From Planctomycetota bacterium (GTDB lineage Bacteria; Planctomycetota; E44-bin39), in contig SOJX01000113.1 in assembly GCA_004376375.1 (NCBI GenBank), positions 1-64,000 on the forward strand: a DNA stretch of 64,000 bases, in the 5' to 3' direction. The notes beneath the pieces were generated by a model. It made no database searches and was not told the DNA's origin. It worked only from the letters and a program-made list of their open reading frames with translations. Shown here piece after piece: positions 49,509-57,192 of this stretch (positions within the stretch are counted from its first letter, which is position 1; each line of letters opens with the position of its first letter). Both the position numbers and the translations under genes were made by a program.

Positions 49509-51602
49509 TTACTCATCAAGTCTGAGGAAGCCGCCGCCCCAGAGGCCGGCGTAAAAGCGTTTCGGGCCTGACGCGCTCTGGATAAAATCCCATATAAGAC
49601 GCGAGGAGCCGATGCCGTCCGAGAGAAACGTCCACGTCTCTCCCTCATCGGTCGAGCGCATAAGGCCCGGTGTCGAGGCCGGCGTAACCCACGAATCGCC
49701 GGCCCAGCACGCGACGTACCAGGCGGTCTTACCGCCGCCCGATGCAATAACGATCCTGCGCATATGCACGTCGGTTGCGATGTTCGGGACTTCCCGCCAC
49801 GTAACGCCGGAGCCCGAAGGATTGTAGTTGTTCGTGACGTAGGTTTCGCCGGTGGTTGTCCCGACAAGCAGGATCGCCGGGTCTTCCGGGTCGAACGCGA
49901 TGCACGAAAATTCTTTTCCCGGCGCAAACGCGGCAAGGCCGAGACTTACGGGCGCGCTCTGGAAACTGTCGGTCGTGGCGTAGGCATCGGGGTAGACCGC
50001 AACCGCCTCGCCCGGGTTATTCGGGTGCGCCGCGACATCGGCGACCGGGAACGCCGTCCTCGGGCTCCATGTCGCGCCGTTGTCCGGCGAGAAGTAGAGC
50101 ACAACGTCGGAGAAGTTCGCGGGAGATGCGTAATCGGTTGCGGTCACGTAAATCCGCTGCGGGTCCACTCTGTCGCGGACGAACCTGTCTATCTGCACGG
50201 TCGTTGAAAGAACAACCGTCCACGGTCCGCCCGAGCCGGAGGTCGTGCGGTATATCCCGGGATTATCTTTAAACGTCCCGGCGAGTATTATATCCGGATT
50301 GTCCGGGTCAATATCCAGCGCAATAGCGTCAACGGGAAGCGACGTCACCTCCGCCCAGGTTGCTCCGCCGTCGAATGTCTCATACAGGCCGGGCGTCCCG
50401 TCGTAGCCCTCGGTCGAGCTGAACATCAGGTGGTCGGGGCTCGAGGGGTCTTCCGCGAAGCCGAGGCTGTCGGTGGCGATAATCCCTTTGTCGGAGCGGA
50501 ACCATGTGTCGCCGCTGTTCGTGGTGAGATACAAACCACCGCCCACGGTTCCGCAGGCTATGTGCGAACTGTTGAATGGGTCTGCGGCGAGGCAGAAGAC
50601 GGAGTTGCCATCGAGGCCGCTCACTTTTTTTACAAACGTCGCGCCGCCGTCCGCGCTTCTGAAAAACCCCCATTTCGAACTGCCCGCCTTGTACTGCGTC
50701 CCGACGTAAAGGATATCCTCATTCGCCGACGCGCCGGAAACCGCCGCGAGCGCGGTCCACATCCCGCTCTCAATCGTCCCGGGACCGCCCGCGTCGTTCA
50801 GCAGCGTAAGTCCCGCGTTTGTGAAGGTGTCGGTCCTCGTGATGTATCCCAGCACGTAGCCGATATAAAGTGCGTTCGCGGTAAGCGCGAGGTCGCTGAC
50901 GGGAAGGAAGGAAGTGTCCGTAATTTCCGTCCATGCGCTGCCGCCGTTTGTGCTGCGGTAAACGCGGCCGGTGTTCGTGCCGGAGAAGAGGCCTGCTGCC
51001 TCCGATATTGCAAGCGCGCGGAAATCGGATTCGTTTCCGAGCGAGGGGGGCGTGAGGCGGGTAAATGTATCGCCGTAATCCGCGCTTTTGAAAAGTCCGC
51101 CTGCAGTAGCGCAGAACACGATCGAGGTGTTGGCCGTGTCAATCGCCACGTCCCAGACGCGGTGTTCCGGGTCGAGAAGCGGAAGTCCGGTCCCTGCCAT
51201 CATCCACGTTGCGCCCGCATTTTCCGTCTTCAGGAAACCTCGGCCGAAATGGTTAGGCGCGTAGACCCTCGACGGGTTCGACGGGTCGAACACGAGGCTG
51301 TATGTGGACTGGTCGAGCGGTGTCGTCTCGAACCTGACCCAAGTGGCGCCGTCGTCGTCGGAGCGGTAAATTCCGCCCGCGTCGTCGCCGGAAAGCCAGA
51401 TTTCGCCCGGCGTCGCGGGGTGGAACGCCACGCTCGATATGAAGCCGCCGTCCGGGCTGATGTTCGTCCAGGTGTAATCGGAATCGGGCGCCGCAAAGAA
51501 GAAGGGTTTATTTTTTTTGCGGCTGCACGACGGCAGAAACAACGCCAGTACAAGGAGGACTGCCGCTGGTTTCAGCGCTACGCCCTGGAATCGCTGCATC
51601 AT
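49509..51602 (-). CDS. Asp-box (sortilin/BNR-type) beta-propeller lipoprotein
   Basis: A 697-residue predicted lipoprotein (signal peptide LLVLALFLPSC). Repeats of S-x-D-x-G-x-T-[WF] are frequent: SDDDGATW, SADYGDTF, STNGGSAW, SADGGATF, TFDGGATW, SPDNGATW, STDEGETW. The mature N-terminus (Cys, RKKNK, then FISSVAFHP) matches that of the 18719 gene, so they are dispersed paralogues. AAGGAG lies 5 bases before ATG 51600-51602, which replaces a longer frame. It sits 22 bp after the activase and 31 bp before the acyl-CoA synthetase, an odd place for an envelope protein. Confidence 0.85.
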   Translation of the reverse strand: MMQRFQGVALKPAAVLLVLALFLPSCSRKKNKPFFFAAPDSDYTWTNISPDGGFISSVAFHPATPGEIWLSGDDAGGIYRSDDDGATWVRFETTPLDQSTYSLVFDPSNPSRVYAPNHFGRGFLKTENAGATWMMAGTGLPLLDPEHRVWDVAIDTANTSIVFCATAGGLFKSADYGDTFTRLTPPSLGNESDFRALAISEAAGLFSGTNTGRVYRSTNGGSAWTEITDTSFLPVSDLALTANALYIGYVLGYITRTDTFTNAGLTLLNDAGGPGTIESGMWTALAAVSGASANEDILYVGTQYKAGSSKWGFFRSADGGATFVKKVSGLDGNSVFCLAADPFNSSHIACGTVGGGLYLTTNSGDTWFRSDKGIIATDSLGFAEDPSSPDHLMFSSTEGYDGTPGLYETFDGGATWAEVTSLPVDAIALDIDPDNPDIILAGTFKDNPGIYRTTSGSGGPWTVVLSTTVQIDRFVRDRVDPQRIYVTATDYASPANFSDVVLYFSPDNGATWSPRTAFPVADVAAHPNNPGEAVAVYPDAYATTDSFQSAPVSLGLAAFAPGKEFSCIAFDPEDPAILLVGTTTGETYVTNNYNPSGSGVTWREVPNIATDVHMRRIVIASGGGKTAWYVACWAGDSWVTPASTPGLMRSTDEGETWTFLSDGIGSSRLIWDFIQSASGPKRFYAGLWGGGFLRLDE

Positions 51603-51624
51603 GGGAACTCCTTCCGGTATTTTT

Positions 51625-52419
51625 TCAGTCCCGCGGCTCATCCCGTGCGAACAGTGCGGCGCCCAAGGCGCCGGTAAGCTGAGGCTCCGGCGGCACGACG
51701 ACGGACCCCTCAACGCGCTTTGCGATCATTTTAACAAGAAACGGGTTGTGTGCGACGACGCCGCCGGTCAGCACGACTTTGCCCTCGAGCGGGGCCATTT
51801 CGAGAATGCGGTTGACGACCGATGAGAATACGCCGCGGACGATGCTCGCAAGGTCTGCGCCCGCACGGATGCGCGCCAGTATTTCGGTCGCGGCAAAAAC
51901 GGTGCAATAACTGCCGATGGTGGTCTCTGAATCCGCGGCGGCTGCGTGTCCGTTCAGTTCGTCAAGCGACATGTCGAGGCGGGAGGCGATTTCCTCAAGG
52001 AAGGCTCCGGTGCCGGCCGCGCATTTGCGGTTCATCTTGAAGTGCAGCCGGCGGCCCGAAGCATCGAGCCTGATGACTTTGGAATCCTGCCCGCCGATAT
52101 CGACGACCGTTATCGCCTCTGGATAGAACGAGTAACAGCCGCGCGCGTGACATGCGATTTCGGTTTTCGACGCGTCGGCCCGGGAAACGTTCTTGCGGCC
52201 GAAGCCGGTGCTTACGATGCGAATCCCTTCTGCATCTTTGTCTTTTACGCCGGCGGCGGCGAGTGCGTCTGAAATCGCCGTCTGGGTGGCCGAGGGAAGG
52301 TCAATGCCGGTGCGCACCACCGACGAGCCCAGAATTTCCCCGTCGCTATCGAGCATCACGGCCTTCGTGGCGCAGCTTCCAACGTCGACACCGATTGTGT
52401 TGCCGGTTTGAGATGTCAA
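51625..52419 (-). CDS. BadF/BcrA/HgdC-type ATPase activase
   Basis: A 264-residue ASKHA-fold activase that uses ATP to push low-potential electrons into a dehydratase or benzoyl-CoA reductase. GVDVGSCATKAVMLD (phosphate 1), VVDIGGQDSKVIRLD (phosphate 2), and the two Cys segments NRKCAAGTGAFLEEIA and SYCTVFAATEI, which in homodimers bind one [4Fe-4S] cluster, are intact, as is VVLTGGVVAHNPFL. Its length matches single-gene HgdC-type activases; class I benzoyl-CoA reductases use two related subunits. Start is TTG 52419 by necessity. The partner is encoded 38 bp upstream. Confidence 0.92.
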   Translation of the reverse strand: MTSQTGNTIGVDVGSCATKAVMLDSDGEILGSSVVRTGIDLPSATQTAISDALAAAGVKDKDAEGIRIVSTGFGRKNVSRADASKTEIACHARGCYSFYPEAITVVDIGGQDSKVIRLDASGRRLHFKMNRKCAAGTGAFLEEIASRLDMSLDELNGHAAAADSETTIGSYCTVFAATEILARIRAGADLASIVRGVFSSVVNRILEMAPLEGKVVLTGGVVAHNPFLVKMIAKRVEGSVVVPPEPQLTGALGAALFARDEPRD

Positions 52420-52457
52420 GTCGTCACCATTTTGTATTGCTCGGTCCGTACGGCTGC

Positions 52458-53705
52458 CTAGGCGGTCACTTCAGCAAGCTGTTCCACGAAAGCTTCGATC
52501 TGCGTCTGGACCTGCTCGTCGGATACGCAGCGCATGTCGTTCAGGTCGCCGTCGATTGTGAGCGTACGCATCCCCGTCTCGGCGGCAAGCCTCTGCGGCA
52601 TGCCGTAGCGGCTGTTCGAGTTGTTCGGGCAGGTTTTAGCGTCGTGGAATATGATTCCGTCGCACTTGAAGTCTTCCATCATTTTCGTGATGTATTTTTC
52701 TTTTTGCCGGTCGTCGCGGACGATGAAGAGTTCAATGTAGGCGCGCGCCATCGAGCGGAAGGGGTCGTCCGGATCGAGCGCCGTGAATATCCAGCTGTTG
52801 CAGTACGTCGATGCGACGACGTTTGTCTTGAGCTCGAAGAACTGGGTCGAGAACTCGCGCAGCTTTCCCCATATCGGCATGCCTTCCCAGTAGAGCCTGT
52901 ACCGCTCGTCGGGTACGGCCTGGACGCCGCCTTCCACGCGTTTCTCAAGTTCCGGCAGGAGCAGGTTGTAGTAGTCCACCGCCTCCTGCGTGCCTCGGGC
53001 GACAACCGCAGGGCCCATGTGTATCGTGCCGTCGAAAAACGTAATCGGCGCGGGAACGGCCTGCGCGGTGTCGAGAACTTTTTTCCACAGCTCGGAACAT
53101 TCGCGTGAAAGGCGTACGGCCTCCTTTAAGCGGTCCATGTCGAGTTTTTCGCCAGAAACTTCTTCGAGCGTCGGCACGAGCTCCTCTATCTGGTACGCGA
53201 TGCCTTCGACGTGGGTGCCGGTGACTTCGCCGACGCCGCGGTAAGTCTCGACGCCGATGAGCGGAACTTTCCACTCGCGCGCGTAACAGGCGAGCCAGTC
53301 CTTGACGTCGCGGCACTGGTTCGTGTTGTAAACGAGCACGTCCGCTTTCGGAACTGATTCGATTCCCTTGTAGATTTTTGACAGTGGGGTCTCGCCCTTC
53401 AGAAACGCGCCCCAGTCGCTCGTGAGGTAGGAGCAGATTTCGGGCGAATAACCGGCCGCGTTTGCAACGGGGATGTAGTCCATCGCCGCGCGCGTCGCGC
53501 CGAGGACGGCGCCGTGGTTTTCCGGAAAGTAGACCAGAAATCCCATGCCTCTGAGAAGCTCGGCCGGCCCTACGCTCGTGCACCAGGCGACTTTCCGCTT
53601 GCCGGTCCTGGCCGCTTCGTCCAACTCGTAGAAGTGGTCGGCCATGAGCTTTTTCATCTGTTTCCCGGCCTCGATCCTGATACGCCCTTCTTTTTTCTCA
53701 GCCAC
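52458..53705 (-). CDS. Benzoyl-CoA reductase/2-hydroxyacyl-CoA dehydratase family subunit
   Basis: A 415-residue iron-sulphur protein of the HgdB/BcrB/BcrC family. Candidate cluster ligands are C91 (PEICSYL), C131 (NTNQCRDVK) and C359 (HDAKTCPNNSN), with C42, C140, C302, C348 and C393 also present. The region SNSRYGMPQRL and the end TIDGDLNDMRC recall the BcrB-like branch, but subunit assignment is tentative. Known enzymes need two such subunits; only one is here, next to its activase, so it may form a homodimer like double-cubane-cluster proteins or use a partner encoded elsewhere. GTG start with AAGGAG 6 bases upstream. It follows a PanE-like reductase by 26 bp. Confidence 0.82.
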   Translation of the reverse strand: MAEKKEGRIRIEAGKQMKKLMADHFYELDEAARTGKRKVAWCTSVGPAELLRGMGFLVYFPENHGAVLGATRAAMDYIPVANAAGYSPEICSYLTSDWGAFLKGETPLSKIYKGIESVPKADVLVYNTNQCRDVKDWLACYAREWKVPLIGVETYRGVGEVTGTHVEGIAYQIEELVPTLEEVSGEKLDMDRLKEAVRLSRECSELWKKVLDTAQAVPAPITFFDGTIHMGPAVVARGTQEAVDYYNLLLPELEKRVEGGVQAVPDERYRLYWEGMPIWGKLREFSTQFFELKTNVVASTYCNSWIFTALDPDDPFRSMARAYIELFIVRDDRQKEKYITKMMEDFKCDGIIFHDAKTCPNNSNSRYGMPQRLAAETGMRTLTIDGDLNDMRCVSDEQVQTQIEAFVEQLAEVTA

Positions 53706-53731
53706 CCCGGGCTCCTTTCACGAATATGTGT

Positions 53732-54655
53732 CTAACTGGTAACTGCCTTGACCAGCGTTGTAATGGTTTCGTTGTACGGCGTCGGGATGCCGTGTTTACG
53801 GCCGAGCTCGGCCATTATGCCGCAAATAAGGTCGATTTCCGTCTTTCGCCCGGCTTCGACGTCGACGAGCATAGACGGCTTGTGCGCGCCGGCTTTGCGG
53901 ATAAATTGCCGGCATTTTTCGAAAAACCCCGGCTCCCATTCGAAACCCTCGGCGCGGGCGACTTCGATGCATTCGCGCAGCAGGCCGTCGGAAAGCTCGG
54001 GCACGCCTTCGCAGGCAAGGGTGTCTTTCATCGTCTTGCCGACGATAGCGCATATGGGGCCGAGGATAACATTGAGGATAACCTTCTCCCAGTCGTATTT
54101 GTGAATGTCGTCAACCGCTTCCGTATTCATTCCGGCCGCGGTCAGGCGCCCGGCAAGCGCTTCGGCGGCCGGCTTTCCGGCCTCGGTAATTGCGCCGAGG
54201 TGATTTGCCTTCTGAAAGAACGTGAATTTCAATTTACCGGGCTCTTCGTAAAAGCCGGCGTAATTAATAACCGTGCGCAATGTACGGTCCGGGCCGAAAG
54301 CTTCGGCAATCGGTTCTTCAGCGTATAGTCCGTTCTGGTGGCTGATAACGATAGTTTCGGGCGCGATTACTTTACACAGCTCCGGAAGAATTTTGTCAGT
54401 TACCGTCACCTTCACGGCGATGAAAAGGTACTCGAGGTCGTAGTCCGCAAGCCTGCCGACTTCGTTTACAGCATCCGGCACGACTACCTGGAAGTCCCTT
54501 ACCCCGGTAACCGTAAGGCCTTTTGTCTTTATCGCTTCGAGGTGGTCTTCGAGTATGTCGGCGATTACAATTTTTTCGCCCGCGGCTGCGAGGTAGGCGC
54601 AGAGGATGCCGCCTATGGGTCCCGCTCCGACGATGCCGATGTATGGTTTTGCCAT
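53732..54655 (-). CDS. 2-Dehydropantoate 2-reductase family protein
   Basis: A 307-residue ApbA/PanE-family NADPH-dependent 2-oxoacid reductase. The Rossmann start IGIVGAGPIGGILCAYLAAAG, VKVTVTDKILPEL, ISHQNGLYAEE and a C-terminal helical domain with the catalytic-Lys region KYDWEKVILNVILGPICAI are present. PanE makes pantoate for CoA, but some homologues reduce branched 2-oxoacids to D-2-hydroxyacids. Its position at the head of a directon with a 2-hydroxyacyl-CoA dehydratase-like subunit and an acyl-CoA synthetase makes the second role attractive (inference). No panB or panC is near. GGAAG precedes the ATG. Confidence 0.85.
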   Translation of the reverse strand: MAKPYIGIVGAGPIGGILCAYLAAAGEKIVIADILEDHLEAIKTKGLTVTGVRDFQVVVPDAVNEVGRLADYDLEYLFIAVKVTVTDKILPELCKVIAPETIVISHQNGLYAEEPIAEAFGPDRTLRTVINYAGFYEEPGKLKFTFFQKANHLGAITEAGKPAAEALAGRLTAAGMNTEAVDDIHKYDWEKVILNVILGPICAIVGKTMKDTLACEGVPELSDGLLRECIEVARAEGFEWEPGFFEKCRQFIRKAGAHKPSMLVDVEAGRKTEIDLICGIMAELGRKHGIPTPYNETITTLVKAVTS

Positions 54656-54849
54656 GGGGCTTCCTCTGCAGCGCGTGTTTCGGGTGTTTTCAGCGTGTTT
54701 TCACTGCATTAAATCCCCTCGGGAGCGGTCAAGTATAGCGATTTGAATTCTGCGTGTCAACGGGAATGCGGCGGCGAAAAAGATTTCGGATAGCAGATTA
54801 AATACTTAGCGGCGCCGCTTGCGGCGCGTTAATAATAATAAAACATATT

Positions 54850-54889
54850 ACCTACGAACCTACAAACCTACGAACCTTTGAACCTATTC
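54850..54889. repeat. Octamer array (ACCTACGA)
   Basis: Five 8-bp units: ACCTACGA, ACCTACAA, ACCTACGA, ACCTTTGA, ACCTATTC. The UAG stop codon (54884-54886, minus strand) of the small gene lies in the last unit. A GCGCCGC/GCGGCGC stem (54812-54827) lies beyond it. Confidence 0.82.
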
Positions 54890-55192
54890 CCCCTCGATTT
54901 CTTTAAGGAACTCGTCAAGGGCGATGTGAAAGACTTCTTTAGCATGATTTTCCTGGCTGTGAATATTTTCGATTTCGTCCAATTGATCCGATTGGCTGCC
55001 GCCGGTATGGCGGGTGATTATGATATTTGTCGCCGCACGGGACTGGGTGACATCATGATGTTCTTTATATATCTCTTTGAGGGTCTTGCCGGTGGTTTCC
55101 GCTTCCAGTTTGAACAACTCCAGCTGTTTCGCGAAGAGGCCCTTGTATTCCTCGATGAGCTTCTTTCTGTCTTCCTTTTTCTTTCCGAACAT
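54884..55192 (-). CDS. Small charged hypothetical protein (102 aa)
   Basis: A 102-residue hydrophilic protein, mostly helical by eye, with a very basic start (MFGKKKEDRKK) and an acidic end. A Ser/Gln-rich low-complexity patch (TRHTGGSQSDQLDEIENIHSQ) lies in the middle. No family recognised. GAGGAGG sits 6 bases before the ATG, a strong site. It starts 19 bp after mutL on the same strand, so it is probably co-transcribed with mutL. The stop codon is supplied by a repeat array. Confidence 0.6.
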   Translation of the reverse strand: MFGKKKEDRKKLIEEYKGLFAKQLELFKLEAETTGKTLKEIYKEHHDVTQSRAATNIIITRHTGGSQSDQLDEIENIHSQENHAKEVFHIALDEFLKEIEGE

Positions 55193-55211
55193 CTAAAGCC
55201 TCCTCGCGCCT

Positions 55212-57029
55212 TCAGCGGCGGTGGAAATGTTTTTTCAGTTCATCAAGCGTAAGCGAGAGCGTTGTCGGCCGGCCGTGCGGGCAGGCGTATGAGTCATCGA
55301 GGGCTACGCGGTCGGTTAGAAGCGCGATAATCTCGCCGCGCGTAAGTCGCTGGCCCGCCTTTATCGCGCCCTTGCATGCAATCGTGGCGAGAAGTTTATC
55401 CGGGTCGACGGGGCCTTTGGCCGCGCCCGATTCTACAAGCTCGTCGAGCAGGTCGCGGAAAAAACCGACCGGTTCGGTGCGCCTGAGCGCGACCGGCACC
55501 GAGCGGATGAGAATCGTGTTCTCGCCGAAAAGCTCGATATCGAACCCGAAGCTGCGGAACGCGTCATCGTTGTCGAGTGCGATCGCCGCACGGCCGGGAG
55601 GAAGCTCCACCGCTTCCGGCACCAGGAGCTGCTGCGACTGGACCGCCCTTTCCTCGTGCTGGCGCCTGAGTTTTTCGTAGATTATCCGCTCGTGCAGCGC
55701 GTGCTGGTCGATTACCTCGAAACCGCCACCCGTCTCGACGACGATGAACGAATCGTGGACTTGGAGGAACGAATCACCCGACGGAAGGACTTCCGGTTCC
55801 GAGACCGGTTGTCGGGTTGCCGACTCATACGTGGCCGGGGGAATTTCGTCTGCCCGTGCTTCGGAGGCCGCCGGAGGACCATCCGTCCGTTCGGTCCTTA
55901 CCCCGGTCTGGGGCGCCGCGCCGGACACGGCGGGCGACATGCGTTCCCGCAGGGACGGGATGTCCCGCTGGCGCGGCGTGTGCTGCTCGACCGCCTGCGG
56001 CGGTTTCTGCAACCGTTGCACGTTGAACGGCACCGCAAGTCCGGCGGACTGGAGCGCGTCGCGTATCGCGCCGCGGACGAAGTTGAATATCTGGTTGGGG
56101 CGGGAATAACGGACCTCGATTTTCGTCGGGTGCACGTTGACGTCGACGTCACCGGGCGGCATATCGATAAAGCAGAACACGATGGCGTGGCGCCGCGGCT
56201 CGAGGAACTCCCTGTACGCTTCCGCGATGGCGGCGAGCATCACCCGGTCGCGCAGGAAGCGGTTGTTCACGTATATGTACTGGTTCTGGTTCGAACTCCT
56301 CGTCTCGTGCGGCGATGCAAGGAGCGCTTCCAGGCGCAGGTTGCCCGCTTCCTCGCAGGTGGGGATGAGGTTTTCGGAAAACTTCTGGCCGAAGAACTGC
56401 CCGACCCGCTCGCGAAGGTCGTCGGCCCCAGGCGCGCGGAAGACTTTCTTGTCGTTATGGTAAAGCGTGAAAGAGACGCCGGGGTGGGCGAGGGCAAGCC
56501 GCGTCACCGCTTCGCCGATATGCCCGATTTCGGTCGAAGAGCCCTTCAGGAATTTCCTGCGCGCGGGCACGTTGAAAAAGATATTTTCTACGTGGGCGTA
56601 AGTCCCGGCCTTTGCGGCGCATTCGCGCACTTCGCCGAGCTTGCCGCCTTCCATGCTGATTGTGCGGCCCGTCTCTGCGCCGCGCACCATGCTCGTCAGC
56701 GTTACGTTGGCGACCGAGCCGATCGAGGCCAGCGCTTCTCCCCGGAAACCGAAAGTTCCGATACGGAAAAGGTCGTCGGGCTTTAAAAGCTTGCTTGTGG
56801 CGTGCGAGGCGAGCGCGAGCGGCATGTCGTTCGGCGCGATACCCTCGCCGTCGTCGCGCACCTCGATTAAACGCTTGCCGCCGTCGCGAACGAGGACTTC
56901 GATATGCATCGCGCCCGCATCGAGCGAGTTTTCGATAAGCTCCTTGACGACCGACGCCGGCCGGGCGATGACCTCGCCTGCGGCTATCTGGTCGACGATG
57001 TTGGATTCGAGTACGTGGATTCTGCCCAT
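55212..57029 (-). CDS. mutL: DNA mismatch repair protein MutL
   Basis: A 605-residue MutL. GHKL ATPase motifs ELIENSLDAGA, VRDDGEGI, ATSKL and GFRGEALASI are in the N-terminal domain; a Pro-rich linker (about 335-405) leads to the C-terminal domain. The endonuclease motif is intact (DQHALHERIIYE, matching DQHA-x2-E-x4-E), with ACKGAIKAG and CPHGRPT supporting it. It therefore nicks the strand itself, in line with repair that does not depend on MutH. It is divergent from mutS, 163 bp apart. Confidence 0.97.
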   Translation of the reverse strand: MGRIHVLESNIVDQIAAGEVIARPASVVKELIENSLDAGAMHIEVLVRDGGKRLIEVRDDGEGIAPNDMPLALASHATSKLLKPDDLFRIGTFGFRGEALASIGSVANVTLTSMVRGAETGRTISMEGGKLGEVRECAAKAGTYAHVENIFFNVPARRKFLKGSSTEIGHIGEAVTRLALAHPGVSFTLYHNDKKVFRAPGADDLRERVGQFFGQKFSENLIPTCEEAGNLRLEALLASPHETRSSNQNQYIYVNNRFLRDRVMLAAIAEAYREFLEPRRHAIVFCFIDMPPGDVDVNVHPTKIEVRYSRPNQIFNFVRGAIRDALQSAGLAVPFNVQRLQKPPQAVEQHTPRQRDIPSLRERMSPAVSGAAPQTGVRTERTDGPPAASEARADEIPPATYESATRQPVSEPEVLPSGDSFLQVHDSFIVVETGGGFEVIDQHALHERIIYEKLRRQHEERAVQSQQLLVPEAVELPPGRAAIALDNDDAFRSFGFDIELFGENTILIRSVPVALRRTEPVGFFRDLLDELVESGAAKGPVDPDKLLATIACKGAIKAGQRLTRGEIIALLTDRVALDDSYACPHGRPTTLSLTLDELKKHFHRR

Positions 57030-57131
57030 TTCAGCGATCTTGTCCAGGCTGGTTCCCCCGCGAAGGATACGGGAGATATTTTACATTTCATCCGCCGTGA
57101 AGTCAACGCCTGAACCGCATATGCAAAAACC

Positions 57132-57159
57132 TTGAAAAGAAACGGCGTGTTGGTAGAAT
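57132..57159 (+). promoter_or_regulatory. Sigma-70-type promoter for mutS
   Basis: TTGAAA (57132-57137), 16-bp spacer, TAGAAT (57154-57159), about 34 bp before ATG 57193. Confidence 0.6.
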
Positions 57160-57192
57160 GGGACGTACTTTATCTTTAAGGTGAATGCCCAG

